In this document: in pieces, positions 52,501 through 61,400 of the stretch
Layout of the letters: every line of letters begins with the position of its first letter
Position numbering within the stretch: position 1 is the first letter of the stretch
NCBI RefSeq assembly: GCF_023343835.1
Contig: NC_064437.1
Span: 4,726,001 to 4,790,000, forward strand
Length of the DNA stretch: 64,000 nucleotides
Reading direction: 5' to 3'
Origin: Lagopus muta
Lineage: Eukaryota; Chordata; Aves; Galliformes; Phasianidae
The notes under the pieces: generated by a model
Databases searched by the model: none
What the model saw: only the letters and a program-made list of their open reading frames with translations
Told to the model about the DNA's origin: nothing
Program-made: the position numbers and the translations under genes

Positions 52501-55500
52501 AGGAGGACCCTCAAATGGATAGTATCGATTGCTGGAAAAGAGCTTGGCACGTCTGTTGCTGGACTTATTAGAGGAGAATAGCTAGTAATTAATACCTGCG
52601 TATTTACAGCAGCTAATTAGGGGTGTCCAGTCCAGCTGTGGGGCAGTGGGGAGGATCCGTGAGCCCGCACCAAGGCCAGGAGCCCGCTGCTGAACTTCCC
52701 CCAAGTTCCCCTTCGTCACCTTTCTGTACTCACACCAAACCAAGGCTGGCTGTGTTCAGCCTCCTGCACCTCCTGCTTTTATCCCTTTCCTCTCCTCCCC
52801 CCCAACCCCCCTTTTTTTTTTTTACCCTTCTCCCCTTTAATTCGGTTGCTGTGAAATTTTGCAGCCCTGCCAAGTTATTTCCTTGGGATATATTTAGATA
52901 AAGCAAGATCAGCAGAGAGTGATGTGTGTTTGCGTAAGGATGTTTGTAAATGTTAGCAGTAACACTGTCAGGATTGCGGAGCAGATGTCCGCGAGATGCT
53001 ACCAAGATCCTTATTTACAAACTTGTAAATGACTGAAGGGGTTTCCTTCCCGGGGATAAGGGGGCCGCCTACTTAAGAGATTAAAATCCTATTGTTTTGT
53101 GGCTGGAGCTGCTCTGTTGGAGCTGCTGTCTCAGATTATCCTTTACAAGGGGGGAAAAAAAACTGTATAAGCTTGAAACAGCATTGAATGCTTTGCTGGG
53201 TGGTTTTTTTTGTTGTTGTTGTTGTTGGTTTTTTTTTTCTGGTCTTTTTTAAAGCGTTGCCTTCAGATGTGAAGATACAGGGTAGGGTTTTCTTTCTCTT
53301 TTTTGAGGAGTGAGAACGGCAGTTGCCCCATGCGCTCCCCTGACTGCTCTCCTTCCCTGTGCTCTCAGGCGATGCATTTCAAGGCATCACAACAAGCTCA
53401 CCGGGTGCAACTAAGCCAGATGTGGCCTCACCACTGCTCAGCACGTGCCAGAGTGCGCTGTGCTGGGAGATGCAGGAAGGGAAAGTTGTGAAAATCACGT
53501 AAGCACCGATTTTGCTGTCGCTCACAGCTTAGTTTGGAAGCATTCCTCCAAGGAAGCAGCAACCTGTTACAGATCTGTACTTACAAGGGGGCAGCCCTAT
53601 GCAGGACGTGGTAAAACAGCATTGCTGCGTAAATGCAGAGAGCTGGCGCCCACGGAGCCGGTGCCTCCCATCCCTGTGGGGACATCTGTGTGCTTCATTG
53701 TGTTTGTAAAGCATCTCTGGCTGGGAACGTGGGAGGATGCCAGGTGCCCCCACGTCCAGCAGCGTCCTCCTGGCCTCCCCACCGTGCTTCTGCTTTTGGT
53801 TTTGCATCGATGCAGCTCAGATGCTTGCAGCCACGCCAAGGTGGGGCCATGCAGAACAGCCACCCCCGTGGCACAGGCGTTGTGCTGCCGTCCCCCGGCG
53901 TTAATCAGGTTACAGTGAGGTGTGGGAGTGTCCTGTTATTAAATTTAAAACCTCACCATGTGAGATGAAGGCAGCTTTAATGAGATGAAAAGGCTTAACT
54001 AGAGTCCAATTTAATTCAGTAGTACCTGTTTACACGACCTGCTTAAGTCCTGACCTGCACGCTAGTTTATTTCCTCCATGCCAAATAATAAATAGATGGG
54101 TAGGTACCAGCTCGCAGCTCTGTGCTCACCACCTCTGCGTGCTTGCACCAGAGGGCTGTGCTCATGCCAGGGCTTACAGAGGGCACACTGAGAACATGCC
54201 AGTGGAGCGTCTGCAAATGTGAGTTGCTCCTGTATCCTAAGTTCTTGGCCACTGCTGCAAACCTTGCCTTGCAGATCCTGCTCTGCTGTGCTCCCAGCCC
54301 AGGTCTGAGCAGCCCCACAGCCGTCAGCCTGGGCGGTGCCGCAGGGAGGATGCTGATCGCAGGTTGAATCTGCCGGGGGGGCAGGAAACCGCCGCAGCCG
54401 GCGGGCGCCGGGAGGGGCTCACATAGCACCCGCTCCTGCCAAGCCCTCGAGCCCAGCACGGAGCTCAGCTCCACGTTCAGGAAAATAAATGAAACCCCGG
54501 TCCTCGTCCTGGCAGGACGCGTCCCCGGCATCCCTGTTCTGGCGTGGAAGAGTGGAGCTGGGCCAGCAAGGGGCAGCGGGTCGCTGGGTGTCCCCACACT
54601 GCAGTGACGCTGGGGTGGCATGAAGCAGCTCGGGGCATTGGGGTGGCAGTGAGGGCACGCAGCGTGGCTGTGCCACCTCCCTGCCCTTCCGCTATTAAAC
54701 GCAATTAATAGAGTTGAATAACCTGGCTTCTTCCAAAGGATTAGGTTAAGAAAATAAGACTGTTTTAATAGCCCTTTTACATCCCAGATAGATTTTAGCT
54801 GAAAAAACTAACCAAGATTTAAAGCCTCCTGCCCCGAGGCTTCGTATTGCTGCATTAACGCACATGAATTTCATGCGCTGCCTGCGATTACGCTCCGCTT
54901 TCGGAAGAGCCGTTTCCTGCCTTCACTTCCCACATGGCTGCACAAGATGTACGCACTGTCCGGCCGGAGCCGTCCTCCCGGCATCCCACTGCACCTCGCA
55001 CTGCCTGCGGGTGGGAGGCACCACAGCAGGGCACCCAGCATGCTGACAGCAGTGGTGGCCGTCACCTCCCCGTCGCCGCTGTGTCCCCAGGGTGGGGAGA
55101 TCTGGCAGCGCATCCCGGCAGAGGTGCTGCTGGGTTTGGCTGCGCAGCGCATCGCTCTTTTTCTCTGCTTCTTCCCCCTGTAGCCCGATGTTGGTGGGCT
55201 GCCGTGAGTGGACTCTTACGGATAATTTAAGTATCCAGCTCCTGGCTGTGTTGTTTTGTCCAATTTCTATTGCCTTCTGACCTACATCATTCTTTATTTG
55301 CAAAGCTATACTTGCAGGCAGCAGTAATAAATCAATTAATGACTCTGATGAATCATTTAATGGCTGACAAAATAACACTGCAGTCAACAGCTTGGATCTC
55401 TACAGCAGTACCAGAAGATGCTGGTTGACTCAGGGTAGGGAGACGAAACAGAGACTGTTAGCTCAATTAGTGCAATTAGTGCACGATTTAAAGGCTTAGA

Positions 55501-58463
55501 CGGCATCTGCTGGCGTACCGAGTTGCTGTGTTAACCGAGCGCTGAGATTTGGGAGCAAAACGTGGAGATCTAGATTGTCATCACACCAAAAAAGGGGAAA
55601 AAATCCGATGTAGGTAGGAAATATGTATATATGTATGCGTGTATCTATAGATGCGTGCCCTAGGAACTGCGTTTTCTTTCCAGCACAGAGCAAATTAACC
55701 ATCTAATAAAATGTGAATGTGCAGGCATGCTGGCCCCCCTGTGCTGAGGTGAATTAGCTCGATCCCTTTCCAGCCAAATGGCAGCACTAAGCCCAGCCCT
55801 GGAGCAGGGATGGGCTTGGACTCTCCCAGGCATTGAATCCATGGTTTGGTTTTGCTCCTCAGGGTCCCATTTCTTGCAGATGTTTGGTTTGGTGGAAGGG
55901 AGCAGAGTTCTGCGGGTGAATGGGAGAAGCCCATATGAAAGTTTCTTAGCTAAAGCAGTGAAAGTAATCCAAGAGGGTATGAAGGGATCTTCAGGAATTA
56001 GATGCTGAAGGGTTCCGTGAGTTTGTGGTGTATGCCTTTGGGTTTGGGGCATACACCTTGAGTTTGGGCATGCACCTTCGGGCTTGGGGTGAGCACCTTG
56101 GATTTGGGGCACGTACCCTTTGGGTTTGGGGTGAGCAGCTTGGGTGTGGGGTGTGCACCCTTGGGCTTGGGGAGAGCAGCGTTGGGTTCAGGCATTTTGT
56201 TCCTGGTGCTCCCAATTGCCACCTTTTCCCTCTTCCTGGGCACAGTCCAGGGCTTTTGCAGCACTGCTCCAGCACGACGAAAGGTGCCTCGGTGTTTACC
56301 TTAGTGGTGGTGATAGGGAGGGGAATAAAAAGAAATAAAATGTCACTTCGCAGCCTTGTAAATCATTCATCAAGGGCTGACCAATTTGGCTCCCATCCTA
56401 CAATATGCTCAGGGCACTTGTGGGTTTTTAATTATTGAGCCCTGCCAAGCGCCACATGTGCAAGGCACGTTAAATCCACGTTTACACGGCGAATGCATAG
56501 GTGAGATTTCGGGGTGTTTATCGCGGAAAAATATTCTGTGGTTTTGTGGAAAAATGTGCATTTGCTTAAAGATTTTCTTTGGCTGCATCGCCCTCCTCCC
56601 CCTGCTCCCTGTTGCAGAGGGAGGAGGAGTGCAGCATACTTCAGTTCATCACAAAGGCATAAAAGCTGTGTTTGTTTTATTAGACCCAGGCACTCTTCGT
56701 ACCCAAACCAGGCTTCCTGGTGGTTCTGTTGGCCAGGTTCTGGGCCTGCTGTTGCCTTCATTGTGCAGTGCCAACCCTGCGCCTCACCGGTGACATCCCC
56801 GTGGTCCCCTTGCTCCTTGGGATCTGCCTTGCCGCAGGAGATTCCCCAGCAAGAGATTATGGTGTGCTGGAAATCTCTTGAAACCATAAAATATCACCTT
56901 GGCAGCTTTATTGCGCCGCTCGCCGCCTTTGGAGAGCAGCGTTTTGCGTGATAGAGGGTTTAATAAAGGAAATTCCAAATGGGCTCGCTGCAGTTGGGGG
57001 CTTGGTCTTATATATTTTTGCATTAAGAACATTCATCTGCTTTGCAGAGAAACTGCAATATGTTCATGGCCTTGGATTAAGATTTGGTTTTACTTTTATA
57101 GCTGACCCACTTGGGGGGATGGAAGGGGGGAGAAATGGGTTCACTCCCTCTTCTTTCTATTTTTGCTGCCGTCTGAAGTATAAAAAGAGCCTGGAATGGG
57201 TAGGCTTATTTTTCCTGCCAGGACTTCTTTTTATTAACTGTAAAAACACTCAGATCTGGCCTTCGCTGGTTTTGCAGGAAGGCTGCTTGGGATGCCCTGC
57301 TCTCCTCGCCCCACGGTGGGGTGCAGGATGGGGGGCACAGGCAGGGGTCAGTTCTTACAGACAGGCTCCTTGTTTGGAGAGCCAGCGCATGCTGTCCTGA
57401 AGGATGCTCACAGCTCTCAGGTGCAGGGTGGGCACAGCAGAAGCTGGTGCACGTGGTTTTATCCATCCCACCTGGGTTATGGTGGGCGAATGGAGCTGTC
57501 CCCACTGTTGGTGGGACACGGTGTCTGGTGGGGTCACCCTGCCCAAGCTCTGGGTTTAGAATAACATGGAGCAATCCCTGCCCATGGGATTTCCTTGAGG
57601 TGCCGTTGGGATGAGCAGAGGAAGGGGTGCTAGCTCTGTTGCATAGCTTTGGGTATGAAGTCCATCGTAAAACCTAGAGGAGGAGCTGGTATAGTGATCG
57701 AGCAGACTCAAACCAGTTAACATCACCAAAGCTCATTTATAACCTCCCCAGAAATGGAGGGATTAATTTTCAAAAGGCAAACAGTAGTGTGACTGTCAGG
57801 GAAAAGAGTCGAGTTGTTTGTTCTATTCCTTAGGATGATTACTGACCCGGTAGAGACATTTTGCCATCAGCAGTTTTTAGGCAAGGTCCATTTCTTCCCC
57901 CTTCCCACCCGGGCACAGCCCTGCACCGCGCCGATGTTTCCTCAGCGCCACAGCCACATGCTCCCCGTGCCATGCAGGTGCCCTTTGTTCCATGGCCAGC
58001 CCTGCTGCTGGTCCCCCTGCCAGAACACTGCCTTCGTCCATCGGCCTGCGTTGCGGGCGGGAAGTAAATATTAATCCAGTTGCTAAGCAGGGCTGTCTGG
58101 GTAACCCGCAGCTGGCCCCTTCCTTTTTTTGTGGCAAAGCCTCTCGTGCCCTCGCTGGGGCTTGCAGCAGGGATGCACAAGCCGCAGGTTGGGTGCGATT
58201 TTATAACAAAAACCCCTGGTTGTAGTATGGGGGAGTGTTTTCTTTGTGGTGCAGAATTGAAGCAGCGAGTGGACAGGGGGAGGTGGGCGAAGAGAAGTGA
58301 TTGAAAAGCCTTGACACAGCTCCTGAACTCCAACTCGAACCCAACGTGTTTGTCCTGGTTTTGTTCCCTGCAGAGCGCTGCTGCCGCCCCGAGTCCCGTG
58401 CTTGGAAACATTCCCCCGAACGACGGGATGCCCGGGGGCCCCATCCCACCAGGTTTCTTCCAG
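25468..58463 (+). CDS. SSBP3: SSBP3, single-stranded DNA-binding protein 3 (exons 1-5; rest beyond window)
   Basis: Nuclear cofactor (SSDP1) that binds LDB1 and stabilises LIM-homeodomain/LDB1 transcription complexes in development. Exons in the window: 25468-25523, 25654-25726, 25873-25934, 26048-26132, 58374-58463, giving the first 122 residues in frame with GT-AG junctions. The LisH/LUFS dimerisation domain covers about residues 16-92 ([58 protein letters not shown]). Then comes the start of the proline-rich region ([20 protein letters not shown]). [13 protein letters not shown] and [14 protein letters not shown] distinguish SSBP3 from SSBP2 and SSBP4. The start ATG follows GCGGAAC in the CpG island. 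No later exon was found up to 64000. Confidence 0.96.
25654..25726 (+). CDS. SSBP3: SSBP3 exon 2
   Basis: Acceptor gctcttgcag; encodes [20 protein letters not shown] and FLSE, the LisH helices. Ends in phase 0. Confidence 0.97.
25873..25934 (+). CDS. SSBP3: SSBP3 exon 3
   Basis: Acceptor tcgcccgcag; encodes [20 protein letters not shown]. Ends in phase 2 at TG|GTGAGT. Confidence 0.97.
26048..26132 (+). CDS. SSBP3: SSBP3 exon 4
   Basis: Acceptor gccacgcag; encodes [20 protein letters not shown] and EAKAFHDY. Ends in phase 0 at TAT|GTGAGT, opening the 32.2-kb intron. Confidence 0.97.
26271..26278 (+). promoter_or_regulatory. Perfect octamer ATGCAAAT
   Basis: POU-family octamer 139 bp into SSBP3 intron 4, preceded by CGTTGCAATT (C/EBP-like). 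Function is inference. Confidence 0.4.
26516..27000 (+). repeat. Duplicated ~120-bp segment, 359 bp apart
   Basis: Copy 1 at 26516-26634 and copy 2 at 26875-27000, direct orientation. Both contain TCCTTGAATTCAGC, GGAACTCATGAGCTGGAGGT, GATGGTGTGGACCTCATCCC, GGGCTTTTTGTC and GTGGCTCCTC. I do not recognise a known avian repeat. Confidence 0.85.
27720..27995. promoter_or_regulatory. AT-rich candidate conserved element
   Basis: Sharp AT-rich block with GTAATAATT, TAATGCATG and several ATTA cores, bounded by GC-rich intron. Looks enhancer-like; conservation cannot be tested here. Confidence 0.35.
29470..29690. promoter_or_regulatory. AT-rich candidate conserved element
   Basis: Low-repeat unique block (GGAATTGGCCGATTGATGG, AAAGCCAATACAATTTGAG) with CCAAT, SOX-like ACAAT and TGATCA-type cores. 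Confidence 0.35.
31002..31019 (+). repeat. Poly(A) run, A18
   Basis: An 18-base A tract without flanking retroposon structure. Confidence 0.85.
31370..31560. promoter_or_regulatory. AT-rich block dense in TAATTA-type sites
   Basis: Contains CTGTAATTAGTCAATTAGAT, TTTTAATTACTGCATGC and GCTAATTTTGACAG within 190 bp. Typical of homeodomain-bound enhancers. Confidence 0.4.
31960..32165. promoter_or_regulatory. Intronic CpG-rich patch
   Basis: About 200 bp with a high CpG count and GCGGCCGC-like words (GAGCGGCCGCGTGCGATCCC). No exon or start was assigned. Confidence 0.4.
37796..37819 (+). repeat. Poly(T) run, T24
   Basis: T24, with a second T-run at about 37853-37865 after a short mixed spacer; a low-complexity pyrimidine zone. 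Confidence 0.85.
38307..38322 (+). repeat. (GTT)5 microsatellite
   Basis: Five consecutive GTT units. Confidence 0.85.
38608..38642 (+). repeat. (TTTTA)n-like AT-rich simple repeat
   Basis: Imperfect TTTTA/TTTAT units with T-runs in a low-complexity zone. Confidence 0.7.
38696..38709 (+). promoter_or_regulatory. RFX X-box GTTGCCTTAGCAAC
   Basis: Perfect X-box half sites (GTTGCC and AGCAAC) in palindromic arrangement, in a quiet AT-rich part of intron 4. Confidence 0.5.
39255..39440 (+). mobile_element. CR1 LINE 3' end
   Basis: Matches the CR1 3' UTR: CCTTGGAGACCCTCAAGGCC, AGGTTGGATAGGGCCCTGGG, CAACCAGCCCACAGCAGGGA and TTCCAACCCAAGCCATTC, ending in a degraded tail. Confidence 0.85.
40943..40956. 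repeat. (TA)n palindrome ACATATATATATGT
   Basis: Perfect 14-bp palindrome followed by T-runs; microsatellite-like. Confidence 0.8.
41403..41605 (+). mobile_element. CR1 LINE 3' end with ATTCTATGATTCT tail
   Basis: Best-preserved CR1 copy: GGGGAGGTTCAGGTTGGATA, CCTGGAGGTGTTCAGGAGCC, GGTTGGATTTGATGATCTTA and the terminal GTGATTCTATGATTCT. Confidence 0.93.
41979..41987 (+). promoter_or_regulatory. Consensus TATA box TATAAAAGG in SSBP3 intron 4
   Basis: TATAAAAGG with GC-rich flanks (CCGGGGA before, CAGGAG after), the arrangement of a core promoter. No exon or ORF follows convincingly; chance occurrence is possible. Confidence 0.3.
42266..42311 (+). mobile_element. CR1 tail fragment
   Basis: GATCCCTTCCAACCCCTATG followed by ATTCTGTGATTC, the last ~45 bp of a CR1 element. 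Confidence 0.75.
44427..44690 (-). mobile_element. CR1 LINE 3' fragment, minus orientation
   Basis: Begins with the inverted CR1 tail (ATCATAGAGTCACACAATG, GAATTGGAAGGAGCAGC) and continues with CCGTTCCCTCAGGCTTGTC and GAGGAGCTGTGGCTGCCATG, as in inverted CR1 copies. Confidence 0.85.
44953..44967. promoter_or_regulatory. Palindrome TCATAATTGTTATGA overlapping an AP-1/MARE-like site
   Basis: Six-base arms around a 3-base spacer, running into TGACTCAG at 44965-44972. Confidence 0.4.
46120..46340. promoter_or_regulatory. AT-rich candidate conserved element
   Basis: Unique block with CAAATTAATTGAATCATCAG, CATAATGCATTTGATATG and GCTAGCTGATATATTG; homeodomain, POU-like and TCF-like cores together. 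Confidence 0.4.
48165..48310. promoter_or_regulatory. AT-rich candidate element with SOX-type palindrome
   Basis: The perfect 12-bp palindrome AAACAATTGTTT at 48233-48244 places two SOX ACAAT/ATTGT cores head to head; TTAATTATGGCTAATTATTT follows. Confidence 0.4.
48700..48985 (+). promoter_or_regulatory. Intronic CpG island with candidate alternative first exon
   Basis: A GC-rich stretch with over 20 CpGs in about 270 bp. It contains GGGACATGG at 48770 and an open frame [16 protein letters not shown] up to the donor CTAG|GTAAAT (exon end 48818). Spliced to SSBP3 exon 5 it would be out of the SSBP3 frame, so it would act as 5' UTR, with translation from a later Met, or encode an unrelated leader. 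Confidence 0.4.
49031..49080 (+). repeat. (TTTC)n plus poly(C) and poly(T) simple repeat
   Basis: About four TTTC units, then C-rich and T-rich runs, directly after the CpG island. Confidence 0.85.
51408..51450 (+). mobile_element. Degraded CR1 tail (possible)
   Basis: AGGTGCCCTTCCAACCCAAT followed by CTATCGTG resembles a decayed CR1 3' end. Confidence 0.45.
52430..52630. promoter_or_regulatory. AT-rich candidate conserved element
   Basis: Contains AGTATCGATTGC (CUX/HNF6-like ATCGAT), TAGTAATTAATACC and CAGCTAATTAGG within 200 unique bases. Confidence 0.4.
53210..53227 (+). repeat. (TGT)6 microsatellite
   Basis: Six TGT units between T-runs. Confidence 0.85.
53930..54110. promoter_or_regulatory. 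AT-rich candidate conserved element
   Basis: Contains TCACCATGTGA (E-box palindrome CACCATGTG), CCAATTTAATTCAG and ACCTGTTTACACG (FOX-like). Confidence 0.35.
54690..54880. promoter_or_regulatory. AT-rich candidate conserved element
   Basis: Contains CGCAATTAATAGAGTTG and GGATTAGG (OTX/bicoid-like GGATTA) in unique sequence. Confidence 0.35.
55200..55520. promoter_or_regulatory. AT-rich candidate conserved element
   Basis: Contains AATCAATTAATGACTCTGA followed by TGAATCATTTAATGGC, pairing homeodomain cores with two AP-1-like half sites, and later CTCAATTAGTGCAATTAG. Confidence 0.4.
56021..56185 (+). repeat. Minisatellite, ~8 copies of a 20-22-bp unit
   Basis: Degenerate tandem units of the type GTTTGGGGTGAGCACCTTGG at 56021, 56042, 56062, 56082, 56102, 56124, 56144 and 56165. 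The frames stay open on both strands because the unit lacks stops, which produces false ORFs. Confidence 0.88.
58374..58463 (+). CDS. SSBP3: SSBP3 exon 5
   Basis: Acceptor gttttgttccctgcag; 30 codons, [20 protein letters not shown] then [10 protein letters not shown], phase 0 at both ends, donor CAG|GTAGGC. Confidence 0.97.
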
Positions 58464-61400
58464 GTAGGCTGCTGCTCCTCCCGGCACCCGCGTCCATGGG
58501 GCGTCCATGGATGCACGAGCCGCTCGCGCCTTGCCGTCAGCACTGTGCGTTTGTCCCCACGGGGAGCCTCGCAAAGCCCTGTGCTATAGATGACCTGTTT
58601 GTGAATACCCAGTGCCCCGCTCTCCTTCCACATTTACATTCTGGGTTTCGTGGCCCTAAGCGAATTTATCTTGCTCGAAGAGGTTACTGTATATTTGCAA
58701 TTGATGTTTTTCCAAAGCTGCTTGTTTTGTGTTTGAGTTGAGATTGTATTTGTTCTTTGGTCTTAACAGACGTGCGTAATTGAAAACATTCTGGATTTTG
58801 ATTCCTGAAACTTTTTCCCCCTCTGGTTAACCACTTGATTTTTTCCAAATGCAATCACCGAAAGCATTAACAAATGCTGGCGGGGGCCGTGGCTGCAGGC
58901 AGAAGCGGATTCGATCCAAGTGCAAGGCCCCAAATGCCATGGAGGCACCTTGTAAGCCAATACCTAGCAAAGTCCCCAGAGTTCTCTTGTGCGTTCCTTC
59001 TCCCACGCTGAGCTCAGGTAGAAGACAGGGTAACATATGACTGGATGATGCTAATGGAAGGGTTTCCAACTGGCACTTAGAAATCAAAGCTTTAAGTGTG
59101 GGGCTTTTTTTTTAATGTCTTTGGCATCTCTTTGTAAGTCACGATACGCAGTGGTTCGTAGCACCGTAAGCTCATGGTGCATTTAAGATCTTCCTTCTTG
59201 AGGAATAAGCACTTGTCTGTGTAACAAATGGGATAACAGTTGAAAGGGATATTTGTTTTGGCAAGCTGCTTTTTTTATCTGGGTTTGTGATTTGTATATG
59301 GGAGAAATTCTTGGGCAGTAGACAGGCAAACTTGATAAAGTGCTTGTGATTTATGGGAGCGGTATCAGCGTGGTATCACAACTTGTGTGCGTGGAGCTGG
59401 AGAAGGGGGAAGGAGGGCTGCTGCTGCTTTTTTTAGAGAGATCCCATTTCCTGAACTTGCGTATGACAAAATAAAGAGTATCCGATATTGAGTGCTAACC
59501 CTAAAACAGGGTAATCTTGTAGCAGTGCTCTGTGACACGGGATGAAGCCAGCAGAAGAGATGCTATCTCGCAGGTCATAGCTGCTGCCAGCAATTCAAGT
59601 GCCAAGTCGCTACTTCCAACAAATGTGTTTCCAAAAGTCCTGATCTCATCCCGTTGCAAAGATGACTGTCCTCTCAAGCTCCCACTTCACACAGATCTGC
59701 GAGGGTTACAGAATTGGCAAGAAGTTAGGGCACGGCTTCAAAAGCCTGGGTTGGATTTCACCAAGAGGAGAAAGTGAGGGAGAGGAGCTGTGATGCCCCA
59801 GCTCATGCTCGGGTCTTGACATTTTCCCACTGACAGCTTCCGAGGCCTCCCCCCGCTTTCCTTTTTGGCTCTTCATAGTGTTTTGGCACAGAGGGTCTGC
59901 TCAAAGTGCAGACAGCCCATCCCAGATCTCCACTTTGGTGCATCTGGACCAGGAGCTGGGCTGCCTTTGCGATGGGGGCTCAAAAGCAGCTCCTCTTTCT
60001 AAGGAGCTTTGCTGGGGGCTTCCTGAAAACCCTACAGAAATAGCAGCAGACCATGCGTGGAGCTGCTACCCACCCCCAGAGCTTGGGGAAGAGAGGGAGG
60101 GAGCGTGGTCGCTGCTCTGGGATTAGGTGCGGAGGAGGTTTGGGTGCCGATGCATATGGATCACATGTGACGTCTCGAGAGACTGCCTTTCCTGAAAGCC
60201 TTCCAACATCTGGTTTCTCCTCCCAGCCTTGGAAAAAGAGAGGAGGAGGGGAGAAGAAAAATCCCACCTTTTAACACAGGCAGAACATCACCCCCATGAA
60301 AATCCGTCTGATTTATTGCGGGTGCTTGGCTCGTTCCAGCTTCAAGACATGCTCGAGACGAGCTCTTGCAGAGGTGGGCTGGAGGCTCTGCATCGAGCTG
60401 TTTGCAGCTCAGGGTTAATTTCTTATCTCTGGAGGAAATTAAAGCACTGAACTTAAGAGAGTGAAACCAAAAAGGTCACAGGAGATGCAGAGGACTGAAA
60501 CAGTTGCAGTGGTTCTCCCCAACCCTTTACATGCCAACCTCAGGAGCCAGGTGAGATCTCCATCTGGTCAGCCCATCTCCTGCAAGGGAAAAATGGAGGT
60601 TGGAGGGAATGTGAGCATCGGGGAGCATCAGCATCTTGCTCCAGCAGTGCAGAGCTGGCAGTGCAGAGCTTCCTGCACCCTTCTGCACCATACTGCAGGC
60701 ACCAGGGACTTGGAGGGCTCAGGTTGCCTAAGGACAGCAGGCACAGAATGCTTCTGGAGGTCCTAGTGCAGGGACAGATCGTGTCCTGGCATCGTGGTGG
60801 CAACCAGCCAGGAGCTGAGATGGCAGTTGCGGCAAACCAGCCTGTTCCAGTGCTGGCTGCAGAAACCCTGCACTGCTTCCCCAGGGTGCAAGGACCCCTA
60901 CAGCCCCACGAGTGAAGGTGGCAAAGTGAAAAAAACATGAGAGGCAGCTCTCGGGAGCTGATGGCCCAGAAAAACACAAGCATGAGCTTGGGGGAGCAGA
61001 GACAAGAGGAGAGGAGTCTGTCTGCAGCACCCGGCTCGCAGGCAGAGCCTTCCCTGCGCTGCAGCTCAGCAGCGACCTTTAGGCTCAAGGCCAAGGGAAA
61101 TGCAGCCCTCGGCGTCTCCTGAAGCCCGACAGGAAAGGAGAGGCCCTGGGCGCCCTTTGGATGCCTGGGCACCGTGCAGTGCCAGCAGGCTGTGGCGCCT
61201 GGCATCGGGCCATGCTCCTGACTAATGGGGGGCCAGTTCGTGGCTAGCGTGGGTAGACTCCTTTATTTAAATCTCGCTCTTTGTCCCTTTAAGATGAGTA
61301 AACAAACCCTTCGCTCATCCTCCTAAAGGTCATCGAAATCATTTTTGCTTTTGTTTTGAAAGCTGAATTGATGCCCATTTGCAGATCCCTCGCGTCAGTC

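Larger units (their letters stand above)
26133..58373 (+). other. SSBP3 intron 4 (32,241 bp)
   Basis: The intron occupies half the window. It is mostly unique with very few transposons (CR1 pieces at 39.3, 41.5, 42.3, 44.5 and perhaps 51.4 kb). AT-rich islands full of homeodomain, POU, SOX and FOX cores alternate with GC-rich patches (near 32.1, 37.5, 45.4, 48.8 and 54.4 kb). No additional SSBP3 coding exon was recognised. Confidence 0.85.

Noticed and set aside
55660-56275. Pro/Lys-rich minus-strand frames resembling a structural repeat protein
   Set aside because: Translation of the 20-22-bp minisatellite; parallel frames stay open equally well.
57839-58633. 264-codon minus-strand frame over SSBP3 exon 5
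   Set aside because: Antisense to a conserved coding exon, with no recognisable family.
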